This document shows positions 14,553 through 22,693 of a stretch of 64,000 nucleotides of DNA, piece after piece. Under the pieces are notes generated by a model. That model was not told the origin of the DNA and ran no database searches. It saw nothing but the letters and a program-made list of their open reading frames with translations. The first letter of the stretch is position 1. Each line of letters begins with the position of its first letter. Made by a program: the position numbers and the translations under genes. Source of the stretch: Lachnospiraceae bacterium UBA7179 (GTDB lineage Bacteria; Bacillota; Clostridia; Lachnospirales; Lachnospiraceae); assembly GCA_002491195.1 (NCBI GenBank), contig DKVL01000012.1, positions 1-64,000 on the forward strand, written 5' to 3'.

Positions 14553-15650
14553 ATGAATAGAACATCACAGAATGATAGTGATATTAAAATACTTGTGGTT
14601 GATGATGTTGAGGTAAATCTCATTATTCTCGAGGAAATTATCAAAAACATGGGATATCAGGCACTGCTGGCGCAGAGTGTAAAGGAAGCGTTGGAGATCA
14701 TTGGGAGCAGCGACGACCTGCCAAAATTGATTTTGTCAGATATTTCCATGCCTGAGACCGATGGTTTTACCTTTTGTTCCATGTTAAAAAATGATCCTTA
14801 TACGAAGGATATTCCAGTGATTTTTATCTCTGCGATGGATAGCGCTTCGGATCTTAGCAAAGGATTTGCACTCGGTGCGGTCGACTATATTCCAAAGCCT
14901 TTTGATAAGACGGAAGTGGAGATGCGTATCTCCACACACCTTAAGATCTATACGATGCAGAAGGATCTGGAAGAGAACAATAGACAGCTCAATCTTGTGG
15001 TTGCACGACAGATGGAGAAACTTAGGATCGAGCAGAAAAATATCATGACGGCGCTGGCAAGACTTGTGGAGAGCAAGGAGAACGTGTCAGGTAATCATTA
15101 TAAAAATATATTATACAACAGTCGGATTCTTGCAGAGGGAATGCAGCTATACCCGAAATTTGAGCAGGAAGTGACCGATGATTTTATCGATACGATAGAG
15201 TCGAGCGCGGGGCTTCACGATATCGGAAAACTCATGATACCCGATTCTATTTTACTCAAAAATGCACCTTTGGATGAGGAGGAGCGCAAGATTATGTGCA
15301 CGCATGCAGAACTTGGTGCAAAAACGCTGATTGATATTTATGAAGGGGTGGAGACAAACGATTTTATTGATATGGCGATTGATATTGCCTGGTATCATCA
15401 TGAGTGCTGGGACGGTTCCGGTTATCCCAAAGGTCTGAAGGGTGATGCGATACCACTTTCTGCACGCATTGTAAAAGTAGTGGATGTTTTCGATGCCATG
15501 ATCAGTGAACGGCGATACAAGAAGCCGATACCGCTTGATCAGACACTTACATATATGCAGGAAAAGGCGGGAATGATCTTTGATCCGGACATTATCCGTG
15601 TGTTTATGCGCATCTACCGGAATTTCAAAGGAATCAGAATAAAAGATTGA
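14553..15650 (+). CDS. Response regulator with HD-GYP phosphodiesterase domain
   Basis: A 365-residue protein joining a receiver (10-130: D17/D18, phospho-acceptor D63, K115), a coiled linker (130-165) and an HD-GYP domain (about 165-365). The HD pair is H222/D223 (LHDIGK), with further metal ligands H251 and H282/H283, and the signature DGSGYPKGL (287-295) follows. HD-GYP proteins hydrolyse cyclic di-GMP or related dinucleotides. The ATG at 14553 (GAGGGA just before) is preferred over the in-frame TTG at 14541. It is the last gene of the cheR operon and the likely output: phosphorylation would set dinucleotide turnover. The receiver fits as partner of the upstream kinase. Confidence 0.92.
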   Translation: MNRTSQNDSDIKILVVDDVEVNLIILEEIIKNMGYQALLAQSVKEALEIIGSSDDLPKLILSDISMPETDGFTFCSMLKNDPYTKDIPVIFISAMDSASDLSKGFALGAVDYIPKPFDKTEVEMRISTHLKIYTMQKDLEENNRQLNLVVARQMEKLRIEQKNIMTALARLVESKENVSGNHYKNILYNSRILAEGMQLYPKFEQEVTDDFIDTIESSAGLHDIGKLMIPDSILLKNAPLDEEERKIMCTHAELGAKTLIDIYEGVETNDFIDMAIDIAWYHHECWDGSGYPKGLKGDAIPLSARIVKVVDVFDAMISERRYKKPIPLDQTLTYMQEKAGMIFDPDIIRVFMRIYRNFKGIRIKD

Positions 15651-15682
15651 AATAAAATGACAGTTTAGTAAAAATATACCAT

Positions 15683-15711
15683 TCATAAAACTTTTTTCTC
15701 CGTTAATACTA
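15683..15711 (+). promoter_or_regulatory. Possible sigma-G type promoter of the spore protein gene
   Basis: TCATA (15683-15687) and AATACTA (15705-15711) are 17 bp apart and resemble forespore promoter boxes (GMATA and CATNNTA). The placement 83 bp before the spore protein start is plausible. No sigma-A promoter is evident here. Confidence 0.4.
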
Positions 15712-15793
15712 GGATTAAGATAAGCGACAAAAAGCTTGTCTTTGAAAATAGATTTGTATAGAGAACAAAAAAGATTAACGGAGGTAAAAAATT

Positions 15794-16000
15794 ATGGCAT
15801 CACAGAGTAGATCAAACAGAGTAGAAGTTCCAGAGGCTAAGGCAGCAATGGATCGTTTTAAGACAGAGGTGGCATCAGAGCTTGGTGTAAACTTAAAGGA
15901 AGGTTACAACGGTGATCTTACATCGCGCGAAGCAGGAAGCATCGGCGGTGAGATGGTCAGGAGAATGGTAAAGAGCTATGAGGAGTCTTTAAACAAATAA
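15794..16000 (+). CDS. Alpha/beta-type small acid-soluble spore protein
   Basis: A 68-residue DNA-binding spore protein that coats the chromosome and protects it from UV and heat. Both family signatures are visible: KTEVASELGV (about 24-33) with the germination protease site region, and TSREAGSIGGEMVRRMV (43-59). The length is typical. CGGAGG lies about ten bases before the ATG. It is a single-gene unit between the HD-GYP gene and its own terminator, as expected for forespore-specific expression. This gene is the best evidence in the window that the organism makes endospores. Confidence 0.97.
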   Translation: MASQSRSNRVEVPEAKAAMDRFKTEVASELGVNLKEGYNGDLTSREAGSIGGEMVRRMVKSYEESLNK

Positions 16001-16021
16001 GATAGAATCGTAGGACAGAAT

Positions 16022-16054
16022 GGGATGCAGTTTGATACTGCATCCCGTTTTTTT
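16022..16054 (+). terminator. Terminator after the spore protein gene
   Basis: A perfect 9-bp GC-rich stem GGGATGCAG / CTGCATCCC (16022-16030, 16038-16046) is followed by GTTTTTTT. Confidence 0.92.
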
Positions 16055-16091
16055 AAATTCTCACGTTTTTCCCATGTTTTAAAAATTTTTC

Positions 16092-16120
16092 TTTCATTTT
16101 TTGAAAGCCTATGATATAAT
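16092..16120 (+). promoter_or_regulatory. Extended -10 promoter of tig
   Basis: TATAAT (16115-16120) is preceded by TGA, giving an extended -10. A weak TTTCAT -35 (16092-16097) lies 17 bp upstream. The start codon is about 147 bp downstream, so tig has a long leader that contains two repeat structures. Confidence 0.6.
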
Positions 16121-16130
16121 AAAAAACGAT

Positions 16131-16155
16131 TGTAACTGTCAAATGAATAGTTACA
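16131..16155 (+). repeat. Inverted repeat at the tig transcription start
   Basis: TGTAACT (16131-16137) and AGTTACA (16149-16155) are perfect 7-bp arms 11 bp apart, just downstream of the tig -10 box. It could be an operator or the first hairpin of the mRNA. Confidence 0.45.
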
Positions 16156-16220
16156 AAGGAAAGTGTACGGATGGTATACTGAAAGAGATAAAATATATAA
16201 ATGTATTCATGGCAGATATG

Positions 16221-16248
16221 ATTGCATGATATGCATTGCATGATATGC
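16221..16248 (+). repeat. Perfect 14-bp tandem duplication before the tig ribosome site
   Basis: ATTGCATGATATGC occurs twice without a gap (16221-16234, 16235-16248) and runs into AAGGAGG. Each copy contains TGCAT-GAT-ATGCA type arms, so the duplication can fold into alternative hairpins next to the ribosome binding site. Confidence 0.85.
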
Positions 16249-16266
16249 AAGGAGGAAACAAAACAT

Positions 16267-17553
16267 ATGAGTTTACAGGTGGAAAAATTAGAAGGAAATA
16301 TGGCGAAGCTTACGATAGAAGCGTCCGCTGAGGATTTTGAACAGGCGATTGAGAAGGCTTATCAGAAGAGCAGGAATAAGTTGAGTGTTCCGGGATTTCG
16401 CAAGGGTAAGGTTCCTCGCAGGATGGTAGAGCAGATGTATGGAAAAGAGATTTTTTATGAGGATGCCGCGAATATTGTCATCCCTCCTGCTTATGCAAAA
16501 GCTGTAGATGAATGTACAGAGGAGATTGTGTCACATCCCACGATCGATATTGTACAGGCAGAGGCAGGAAAACCGTTTATCTTTACTGCAGAAGTGGCGT
16601 TAAAGCCAGAGGTGGTCCTTGGAAAGTACAAGGGCATAGAGGTTGAGAAGGCAGATCTCTCTGTCACGGATGAGGAGATTGATGCAGCGATCAACAAGGA
16701 GCGGGAGAACAATGCAAGGACGATTTCTGTCGATGACAGGGCTGTCAAGGATGGTGATATGATAGTGCTTGACTATAACGGCTTTGTTGACGGAGAGACT
16801 TTCGATGGCGGGAAAGGTGAGAATTATCCGCTGACCATCGGTTCCAATACCTTTATTCCAGGATTTGAGGAGCAGTTGATCGGCGCTGAGATTGACAAGG
16901 AAGTGGAAGTCAATGTGACATTCCCAGAGGACTATCAGGCATCTGAGCTTGCGGGAAAACCAGCTGTTTTCAAGTGTATCGTCAGGGAGATCAAGGAGAA
17001 GGAACTGCCGGAACTGGATGATGAATTTGCAAGCGAGGTGTCTGAGTTTGATACCCTGGCGGAGTACAGGGAAGATGTGAAGAAGAATCTGACAGAGACA
17101 AAGGAAGAGGAAGCAAAGGCTGCAAAGGAAGAGAAAGTAATCGAGGCGATCATTGCGGATGCACAGATGGATATTCCTGATGCAATGCTTGAGACGCAGC
17201 AGCGTTCGATGGCAGATGAGTTTGCGCAGAGAATCCAGATGCAGGGGATCACGATCGATCAGTATTTCCAGTTTACAGGTCTCACGAAAGCGGCTTTCTT
17301 AGAGCAGTTAAAGCCACAGGCAGAGCAGAGGATCAAGACAAGACTGGTACTTGAAGCAGTTGCGAAAGCTGAGAACATGGAGGCAAGCGAGGAAGAGTAC
17401 AACGCTGAGATTAAGAAGATGGCAGAGGCTTATCAGATGGAGGAGGATAAGGTCACAGAGATGATCAGTGATTTTGAGAGGAAGTCGATCAAGGAGGACA
17501 TTTGCATCAGAAAAGCACTGGATTTTGCAGTGGAGAATGTGGTAGAAAAATAG
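16267..17553 (+). CDS. tig: Trigger factor, ribosome-bound chaperone and prolyl isomerase
   Basis: The first chaperone met by nascent chains at the ribosome exit. It has 428 residues from the ATG at 16267, which follows AAGGAGG by 11 bases. The N-terminal ribosome-binding domain has the GFRKGK loop (43-48), the FKBP-type isomerase domain is at about 155-245 (DGDMIVLDYNGFVDG, then FPEDYQASELAGK), and the C-terminal helical arms form the chaperone cage. It leads the conserved cluster tig-clpP-clpX-lon-engB. The leader of roughly 147 bases, with an inverted repeat and a 14-bp duplication, may control translation. The longer upstream frame to 16222 lies inside the duplication and is not used. Confidence 0.96.
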   Translation: MSLQVEKLEGNMAKLTIEASAEDFEQAIEKAYQKSRNKLSVPGFRKGKVPRRMVEQMYGKEIFYEDAANIVIPPAYAKAVDECTEEIVSHPTIDIVQAEAGKPFIFTAEVALKPEVVLGKYKGIEVEKADLSVTDEEIDAAINKERENNARTISVDDRAVKDGDMIVLDYNGFVDGETFDGGKGENYPLTIGSNTFIPGFEEQLIGAEIDKEVEVNVTFPEDYQASELAGKPAVFKCIVREIKEKELPELDDEFASEVSEFDTLAEYREDVKKNLTETKEEEAKAAKEEKVIEAIIADAQMDIPDAMLETQQRSMADEFAQRIQMQGITIDQYFQFTGLTKAAFLEQLKPQAEQRIKTRLVLEAVAKAENMEASEEEYNAEIKKMAEAYQMEEDKVTEMISDFERKSIKEDICIRKALDFAVENVVEK

Positions 17554-17576
17554 AATACAAGATATTATTAAAAAAG

Positions 17577-17613
17577 TATAATAATTGTGCGAATTATTTG
17601 CACAATTATTATA
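17577..17613 (+). repeat. Perfect 14-bp inverted repeat overlapping the clpP -35 box
   Basis: TATAATAATTGTGC (17577-17590) and GCACAATTATTATA (17600-17613) form perfect arms around a 9-base centre. It is not followed by a T-run, so it is a poor terminator. The right arm includes most of the clpP -35 hexamer, which fits a repressor operator. Confidence 0.75.
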
Positions 17614-17626
17614 TTTGCGTTATACT
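17598..17626 (+). promoter_or_regulatory. Sigma-A promoter of clpP
   Basis: TTGCAC (17598-17603), a 17-bp spacer and TATACT (17621-17626), 39 bp before the clpP ATG. It lets clpP-clpX be expressed apart from tig. The -35 overlaps the inverted repeat at 17577-17613. No CtsR-type heptamer repeat was recognised. Confidence 0.75.
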
Positions 17627-17664
17627 AAATCTGGTTAGTAGTATGCAAAGCGGAGGTAATTACT

Positions 17665-18273
17665 ATGAGTTTAGTACCATATGTCATAGAACAAACAAGT
17701 CGGGGGGAGCGTTCTTACGATATCTATTCAAGACTTTTGAAAGAGCGCATCATATTTTTGGGAGAGGAAGTAAACGAGACAACGGCAAGTCTTACAGTAG
17801 CACAGCTGCTGTTTTTGGAGGCTGAGGATCCGGAGAAGGATATCCAGCTCTATATCAACAGTCCGGGAGGATCTGTCACAGCAGGTATGGCGATTTATGA
17901 TACAATGCGGTATATCAAGTGTGATGTATCCACAATTTGCATTGGAATGGCAGCCAGCATGGGGGCGTTTCTGCTTGCAGGCGGCACAAAGGGTAAACGG
18001 CTGGCGCTTCCGAATGCGGAGATTATGATTCATCAGCCGTTAGGCGGGGCGCAGGGGCAGGCGACTGAGATCGAGATTGCCGCGAAACATATTTTGCGCA
18101 CCAAACAGAAATTAAACAGTATTTTGGCGGAAAATTGCGGGCAGCCATATGATGTGATCGCTGCAGATACTGAGCGCGATAACTGGAAATCAGCTGAGGA
18201 AGCGATGCAGTATGGTCTGATTGACAAAGTGATCACGGACAGGGCTGATGCAGCGGAAGACAAAGAGAATTAG
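17665..18273 (+). CDS. clpP: ATP-dependent Clp protease proteolytic subunit
   Basis: The serine peptidase barrel that degrades proteins fed by ClpX or ClpC-type unfoldases. It has 202 residues, a normal length, with catalytic triad S98 (GMAASMGA), H123 (MIHQP) and D172 (DTERD). The INSPGGSV segment (65-72) forms the oxyanion region. GGAGG lies about eight bases before the ATG. It is followed 46 bp later by clpX, the usual partner, and lies downstream of tig in the standard order. It has its own promoter with an overlapping palindrome, so stress control separate from tig is likely. Confidence 0.97.
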   Translation: MSLVPYVIEQTSRGERSYDIYSRLLKERIIFLGEEVNETTASLTVAQLLFLEAEDPEKDIQLYINSPGGSVTAGMAIYDTMRYIKCDVSTICIGMAASMGAFLLAGGTKGKRLALPNAEIMIHQPLGGAQGQATEIEIAAKHILRTKQKLNSILAENCGQPYDVIAADTERDNWKSAEEAMQYGLIDKVITDRADAAEDKEN

Positions 18274-18319
18274 GATTTATATCGATATTGAATGAATTAT
18301 GAGTAAAGGGAGAAAAAGG

Positions 18320-19588
18320 ATGGCTGGAAAAAGCACTGAGGGAAGGGTAAGATGTTCTTTCTGTAATAAAACACAGGATCAGGTGAGAAAGCTGATAGCA
18401 GGTCCATCCGGTGTTTATATTTGCGATGAGTGTGTAGATATCTGTGCGGACATTATTGAGGAGGAGTATGAGGAGGAGCAGATTGAAGGCGGCTTCGAGA
18501 TCAACCTCTTAAAGCCTGTGGAAATCAAAGAGTTTCTTGACGAGTATGTAATCGGGCAGGAAGAGGCCAAAAAAGTATTGTCGGTTGCAGTATACAATCA
18601 CTATAAGCGTGTCATGGCAGAGAAGGATCTGGATGTGGAGCTTCAGAAGAGCAATATCATTATGATCGGGCCAACTGGTTCTGGTAAAACGTATCTGGCA
18701 CAGACACTTGCCAAGATCATTAATGTTCCTTTCGCGATTGCAGATGCGACGACGCTCACGGAAGCAGGTTATGTGGGCGAGGATGTTGAGAATATCCTTT
18801 TGAAACTGATTCAGGCGGCTGATTATGATATTGAGAGGGCTCAATACGGGATCATCTATATTGACGAGATTGACAAGATTACCAAAAAGAGTGAGAATGT
18901 TTCGATTACCAGAGATGTCTCCGGTGAGGGCGTACAGCAGGCGCTTTTGAAGATTGTCGAGGGCACGGTGGCAAGTGTTCCTCCACAGGGCGGAAGGAAG
19001 CATCCGCATCAGGAATTGATCCAGATTGATACGACCAATATTCTGTTTATCTGTGGCGGTGCTTTTGACGGACTTGACAAGATTGTCGAAAACAGACTTG
19101 ATCGCAAATCAATTGGATTTAACAAGGATATTGCAGAGAAGACGACGAGGGATATCGGGGCTGTCTTTAAGGAAGTGACACCCCAGGATCTGACCAAGTA
19201 TGGTCTGATTCCAGAATTTGTCGGTAGAGTTCCGATCAATGTGTCGCTGGAAGGACTTGATAAAGAAGCGCTCGTGAGAATCCTTAAAGAGCCAAAGAGT
19301 GCTCTGATCAAGCAATATCAGAAACTTTTTGAGTTTGATGATGTGAAGCTTACCTTTGAGCCAGATGCGATTGAGGCGATTGCCGAGAAAGCATTGGAGA
19401 GAAAGACAGGAGCCAGAGGCCTGCGTTCCATCATGGAGAGCATTATGATGGATGTTATGTATGAGATTCCTTCCGATGATACGATTGAGAGCTGTGTGAT
19501 CACGAAGGAGTCCGTAGAAGGAACAAGTCAGCCTTTTGTAGTACACCGCGAAGCAATGCGCACAGAGCGTGAGAAAAAGGCGAGATAA
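18320..19588 (+). CDS. clpX: ATP-dependent Clp protease ATP-binding subunit ClpX
   Basis: An AAA+ unfoldase that recognises tagged substrates and threads them into ClpP. Numbered from the ATG at 18320 (422 aa), the N-terminal zinc domain has C12, C15, C35 and C38. Walker A GPTGSGKT is at 117-124, the GYVG pore loop at 150-153 and Walker B IIYIDEID at about 178-185. Start 18320 is chosen because AAAGGGAG lies about ten bases before it; an in-frame ATG at 18299 has no ribosome binding site. A terminator hairpin follows 20 bp after the stop, although lon continues on the same strand. Confidence 0.96.
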   Translation: MAGKSTEGRVRCSFCNKTQDQVRKLIAGPSGVYICDECVDICADIIEEEYEEEQIEGGFEINLLKPVEIKEFLDEYVIGQEEAKKVLSVAVYNHYKRVMAEKDLDVELQKSNIIMIGPTGSGKTYLAQTLAKIINVPFAIADATTLTEAGYVGEDVENILLKLIQAADYDIERAQYGIIYIDEIDKITKKSENVSITRDVSGEGVQQALLKIVEGTVASVPPQGGRKHPHQELIQIDTTNILFICGGAFDGLDKIVENRLDRKSIGFNKDIAEKTTRDIGAVFKEVTPQDLTKYGLIPEFVGRVPINVSLEGLDKEALVRILKEPKSALIKQYQKLFEFDDVKLTFEPDAIEAIAEKALERKTGARGLRSIMESIMMDVMYEIPSDDTIESCVITKESVEGTSQPFVVHREAMRTEREKKAR

Positions 19589-19608
19589 ATAAATGGATTG
19601 ATAATAAG

Positions 19609-19635
19609 CGCCGCCTTTTTATAAGGCGGCGTTTT
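19609..19635 (+). terminator. Terminator between clpX and lon
   Basis: A perfect 9-bp GC-rich stem CGCCGCCTT / AAGGCGGCG (19609-19617, 19623-19631), then TTTT. No new promoter was found in the 32 bp before lon, so it may only attenuate read-through. Confidence 0.85.
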
Positions 19636-19667
19636 ATGCACAGAGGCGCAGAGAGAGGATTTTACAG

Positions 19668-22085
19668 ATGGAGCAAATAACGGCAGCATTACCTTTGGTA
19701 GCACTGCGTGGACTGACAGTGGTGCCAGGTATGATCATACATTTTGATCTGAACAGAGAGATGTCAAAAAAGGCTATTGAGCAGGCGCTGAACGAGACAC
19801 AGCAAGTATTGCTTGTACCACAGATTGATCCGGAGGAGGAGAAACCGGATATTGACGGATTGTATAAAGTATGCACGACGGCAAACATCAGACAGGTCAC
19901 AAAACTTCCAAACGGTATTGACCGGGTTATGGTAGAAGCTGTGGCAAGAGTGCGTATGATAGAATTGGATGACAATGAGGGGCAGTACTACAGTGCGTTG
20001 TATGAGGAGATTGATGACAGTGAAGATGGTCTTGAACCGTCTGAGGAGGAGGCGCTGCGACGCACGCTCAAGGAAGTTTTTGACACATATGTCAGATTTT
20101 ATCCTAAAATCGGAAAAAGTCTGGGGAAGTACTTTAAAGAGGGAACTAGTCTGACAGTGCTGATGAACCAGATCCTGATGAATACCCCTTTCACGTATGA
20201 ACAAAAGCAGAACATACTGGAGATTGAGGGTATCACCGAGCAGTGTGGAGAGCTTGTGGCACTGATTATGAACGAGGCACAGATTGCGGCGATTCGCACA
20301 CAGCTGGCGGTCAGGATCAGGGAGAAAATAGATAAGAATCAAAAAGATTATATTTTGCGCGAGCAGATGGAATATATACAGGAAGAACTAGGGGACAAGG
20401 ATCAGTATTCGGATGTAAAGCACTACGAGGAAGCGCTTGCAAAGCTAAAGGCCGATGCGGAAGTAAAGGAAAAGATTCAAAAAGAAATCAACCGGTTCAA
20501 GACAATTATGGGTTCCAGCTCGGAGAGTGCGGTGGAGCGGGGCTATATTGAGACGCTCCTGGAACTGCCATGGAACAAAGCTTCAAAAGACAACAATGAT
20601 ATTAACAGGGCAGAGGAAATTTTGGAGAGAGACCATTATGGACTGGAGAAGGTAAAGGAACGCATTGTCGAGTATCTGGCAGTCAGATGCCTGACCAGCA
20701 AGGGGGAAGTGCCGATTTTGTGTCTGGTGGGACCGCCGGGAACTGGTAAGACTTCCATTGCAAAATCCATCGCTGAGGCATTAAATAAAAAATATGTCAG
20801 AATCTGTCTGGGCGGTGTGCGTGATGAGGCGGAAATCCGGGGACATCGGAAAACGTATGTCGGGGCGATGCCGGGACGGATTGCAAACGGTTTGAAACAG
20901 GCGGGCGTGTGTAACCCACTGATGCTGCTCGATGAGATCGATAAGGTCAGCAGTGACTATAAGGGGGATACCTCCTCGGCGCTCCTGGAGGTGCTGGATC
21001 CAGAGCAGAACTGTCATTTCAGGGATCACTATGTGGAGCTTCCGATTGATTTGTCCAAGGTTTTATTCATAGCGACTGCAAATGATGCAGGCAATATTCC
21101 CAGACCGCTGCTCGACCGCATGGATCTCATTGAAGTGACAAGTTATACGGCAAACGAGAAGTTTCACATAGCCAGGGAGCATCTGTGGGAGAAACAGCTT
21201 GCAAAAAATGGTCTCAAAAATACGCAGCTGACAATCAGCGACAACGCGGTCAGAGGAATCATCAACCATTACACGAAAGAAGCAGGAGTGCGAAGTCTCG
21301 AGCGAAAGCTTGGTACAGTCTGCAGGAAAGCCGCGCTGGAGATACTAAAAGACAGGAGTGGAAAGACCAGGAAGCAGATCCAGGATAAGTGTATCAAGGT
21401 AAACAGCCAGAAACTTGAAAAATATCTCGGAAAGCCGAAATACAGTGTGGATATGGCAAACGAGAAGGATGATGTCGGAATCGTCAGGGGACTTGCATGG
21501 ACGAGCGTGGGAGGTGATACGCTGCAGATCGAAGTGAATATTATGCCGGGAAAGGGCGAGATCGAGCTCACGGGAAAGCTTGGCGATGTCATGAAAGAAT
21601 CTGCCATGACGGGGATCAGTTATATCCGGTCAATTGCGTCCAGGTATAAGATTGATTCCAAATTTTTCAAGGAGAATGATTTTCACCTTCATATTCCCGA
21701 AGGAGCAGTTCCTAAGGATGGACCATCTGCCGGGATTACCATGGCGACGGCAGTGTTGTCTGCGATCACGGATACGCCGGTCAGGGCAAAGGTTGCTATG
21801 ACTGGTGAGATCACACTGCGGGGAAGGGTGCTTCCGATCGGCGGACTGAAAGAAAAGCTGTTGGCGGCAAAGACGGCGGGGATCACGACGGTTCTGGTGC
21901 CAAAGGAAAATGAGAAAGATGTCGCAGAGATTTCCAACGAGATCAAGACGGGGATGGAGATCTGTTTTGTGCGTTCGATGGACGAGGTGATACCGCTTGC
22001 TTTTGCGCAGGAAATCAAGATCAAGAGTACAAAAACCGGAACGAGAGCGAAGGCGAAAGTTAGTAGCGGCGGGCAGGAGAAGTAG
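19668..22085 (+). CDS. lon: ATP-dependent protease Lon (LonA type)
   Basis: Degrades misfolded and short-lived regulatory proteins in the cytosol. It has 805 residues: N-terminal substrate domain (8-205), coiled middle (205-300), AAA+ module with Walker A GPPGTGKT (355-362) and Walker B LMLLDEID (418-425), and a C-terminal protease domain with the Ser-Lys dyad S687 (KDGPSAG) and K730 (GGLKEK). The length and domain order are those of LonA; there is no membrane insert as in LonB. It lies between clpX and engB, the arrangement also found in Bacillus. Leader 19636-19667 is short and starts after a hairpin. Confidence 0.97.
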   Translation: MEQITAALPLVALRGLTVVPGMIIHFDLNREMSKKAIEQALNETQQVLLVPQIDPEEEKPDIDGLYKVCTTANIRQVTKLPNGIDRVMVEAVARVRMIELDDNEGQYYSALYEEIDDSEDGLEPSEEEALRRTLKEVFDTYVRFYPKIGKSLGKYFKEGTSLTVLMNQILMNTPFTYEQKQNILEIEGITEQCGELVALIMNEAQIAAIRTQLAVRIREKIDKNQKDYILREQMEYIQEELGDKDQYSDVKHYEEALAKLKADAEVKEKIQKEINRFKTIMGSSSESAVERGYIETLLELPWNKASKDNNDINRAEEILERDHYGLEKVKERIVEYLAVRCLTSKGEVPILCLVGPPGTGKTSIAKSIAEALNKKYVRICLGGVRDEAEIRGHRKTYVGAMPGRIANGLKQAGVCNPLMLLDEIDKVSSDYKGDTSSALLEVLDPEQNCHFRDHYVELPIDLSKVLFIATANDAGNIPRPLLDRMDLIEVTSYTANEKFHIAREHLWEKQLAKNGLKNTQLTISDNAVRGIINHYTKEAGVRSLERKLGTVCRKAALEILKDRSGKTRKQIQDKCIKVNSQKLEKYLGKPKYSVDMANEKDDVGIVRGLAWTSVGGDTLQIEVNIMPGKGEIELTGKLGDVMKESAMTGISYIRSIASRYKIDSKFFKENDFHLHIPEGAVPKDGPSAGITMATAVLSAITDTPVRAKVAMTGEITLRGRVLPIGGLKEKLLAAKTAGITTVLVPKENEKDVAEISNEIKTGMEICFVRSMDEVIPLAFAQEIKIKSTKTGTRAKAKVSSGGQEK

Positions 22086-22088
22086 CAG

Positions 22089-22691
22089 ATGATAATTAAA
22101 AATGTAAGTTTGGAAACAGTAATTGGTGTGACAAGCAAAATACCAAAAAATAGTATGCCTGAGATTGCGTTTGCGGGAAAGAGTAATGTGGGAAAGTCCT
22201 CACTCATCAATGTCCTCATGAACCGGAAAGCACTGGCGCGCACCAGCTCACAGCCAGGAAAGACACAGACGATCAATTTTTATAATGTAAACGATGCATT
22301 CTATCTCGTCGATCTTCCGGGATATGGTTATGCGAAGGTGGGGCAGCAGGAAAAAGAGAAGTGGGGCAAAATGATCGAGAAGTATCTTCGCCAGTCGGAA
22401 GTGCTAAAGGCGGTATTTTTGCTGGTTGATATCAGACATGATCCGTCGGCAAACGATAAGATGATGTATGAATGGATTCTTTCGAACGGTTTTCATCCGA
22501 TTATCATAGCGACAAAATCTGACAAAATAAACAGAAGCCAGCTGTTAAAGCAGATCAAGACAGTGAAACAGGGGCTTGCGGTTGATCGTGATACGATCGT
22601 GATACCATTTTCGGCACAGACGAAACAGGGACGAGACGAGATTTATGAACTGATCGACCATATGATGGGGCAGCAGGAAGGAGAGGACTGA
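22089..22691 (+). CDS. engB: Ribosome biogenesis GTPase EngB/YsxC
   Basis: An essential TRAFAC GTPase that assists assembly of the 50S ribosomal subunit. It has 200 residues with G1 GKSNVGKSS (about 30-38), the G2 region TSSQPGKTQTINFY, G3 DLPGYGYA, G4 TKSDK and G5 PFSAQT. The length is typical. It starts 3 bp after the lon stop and its AGGAG site lies inside the lon end, so translation is coupled. The lon-engB pair is conserved in Firmicutes. The next gene begins 2 bp after its stop. Confidence 0.95.
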   Translation: MIIKNVSLETVIGVTSKIPKNSMPEIAFAGKSNVGKSSLINVLMNRKALARTSSQPGKTQTINFYNVNDAFYLVDLPGYGYAKVGQQEKEKWGKMIEKYLRQSEVLKAVFLLVDIRHDPSANDKMMYEWILSNGFHPIIIATKSDKINRSQLLKQIKTVKQGLAVDRDTIVIPFSAQTKQGRDEIYELIDHMMGQQEGED

Positions 22692-22693
22692 TT

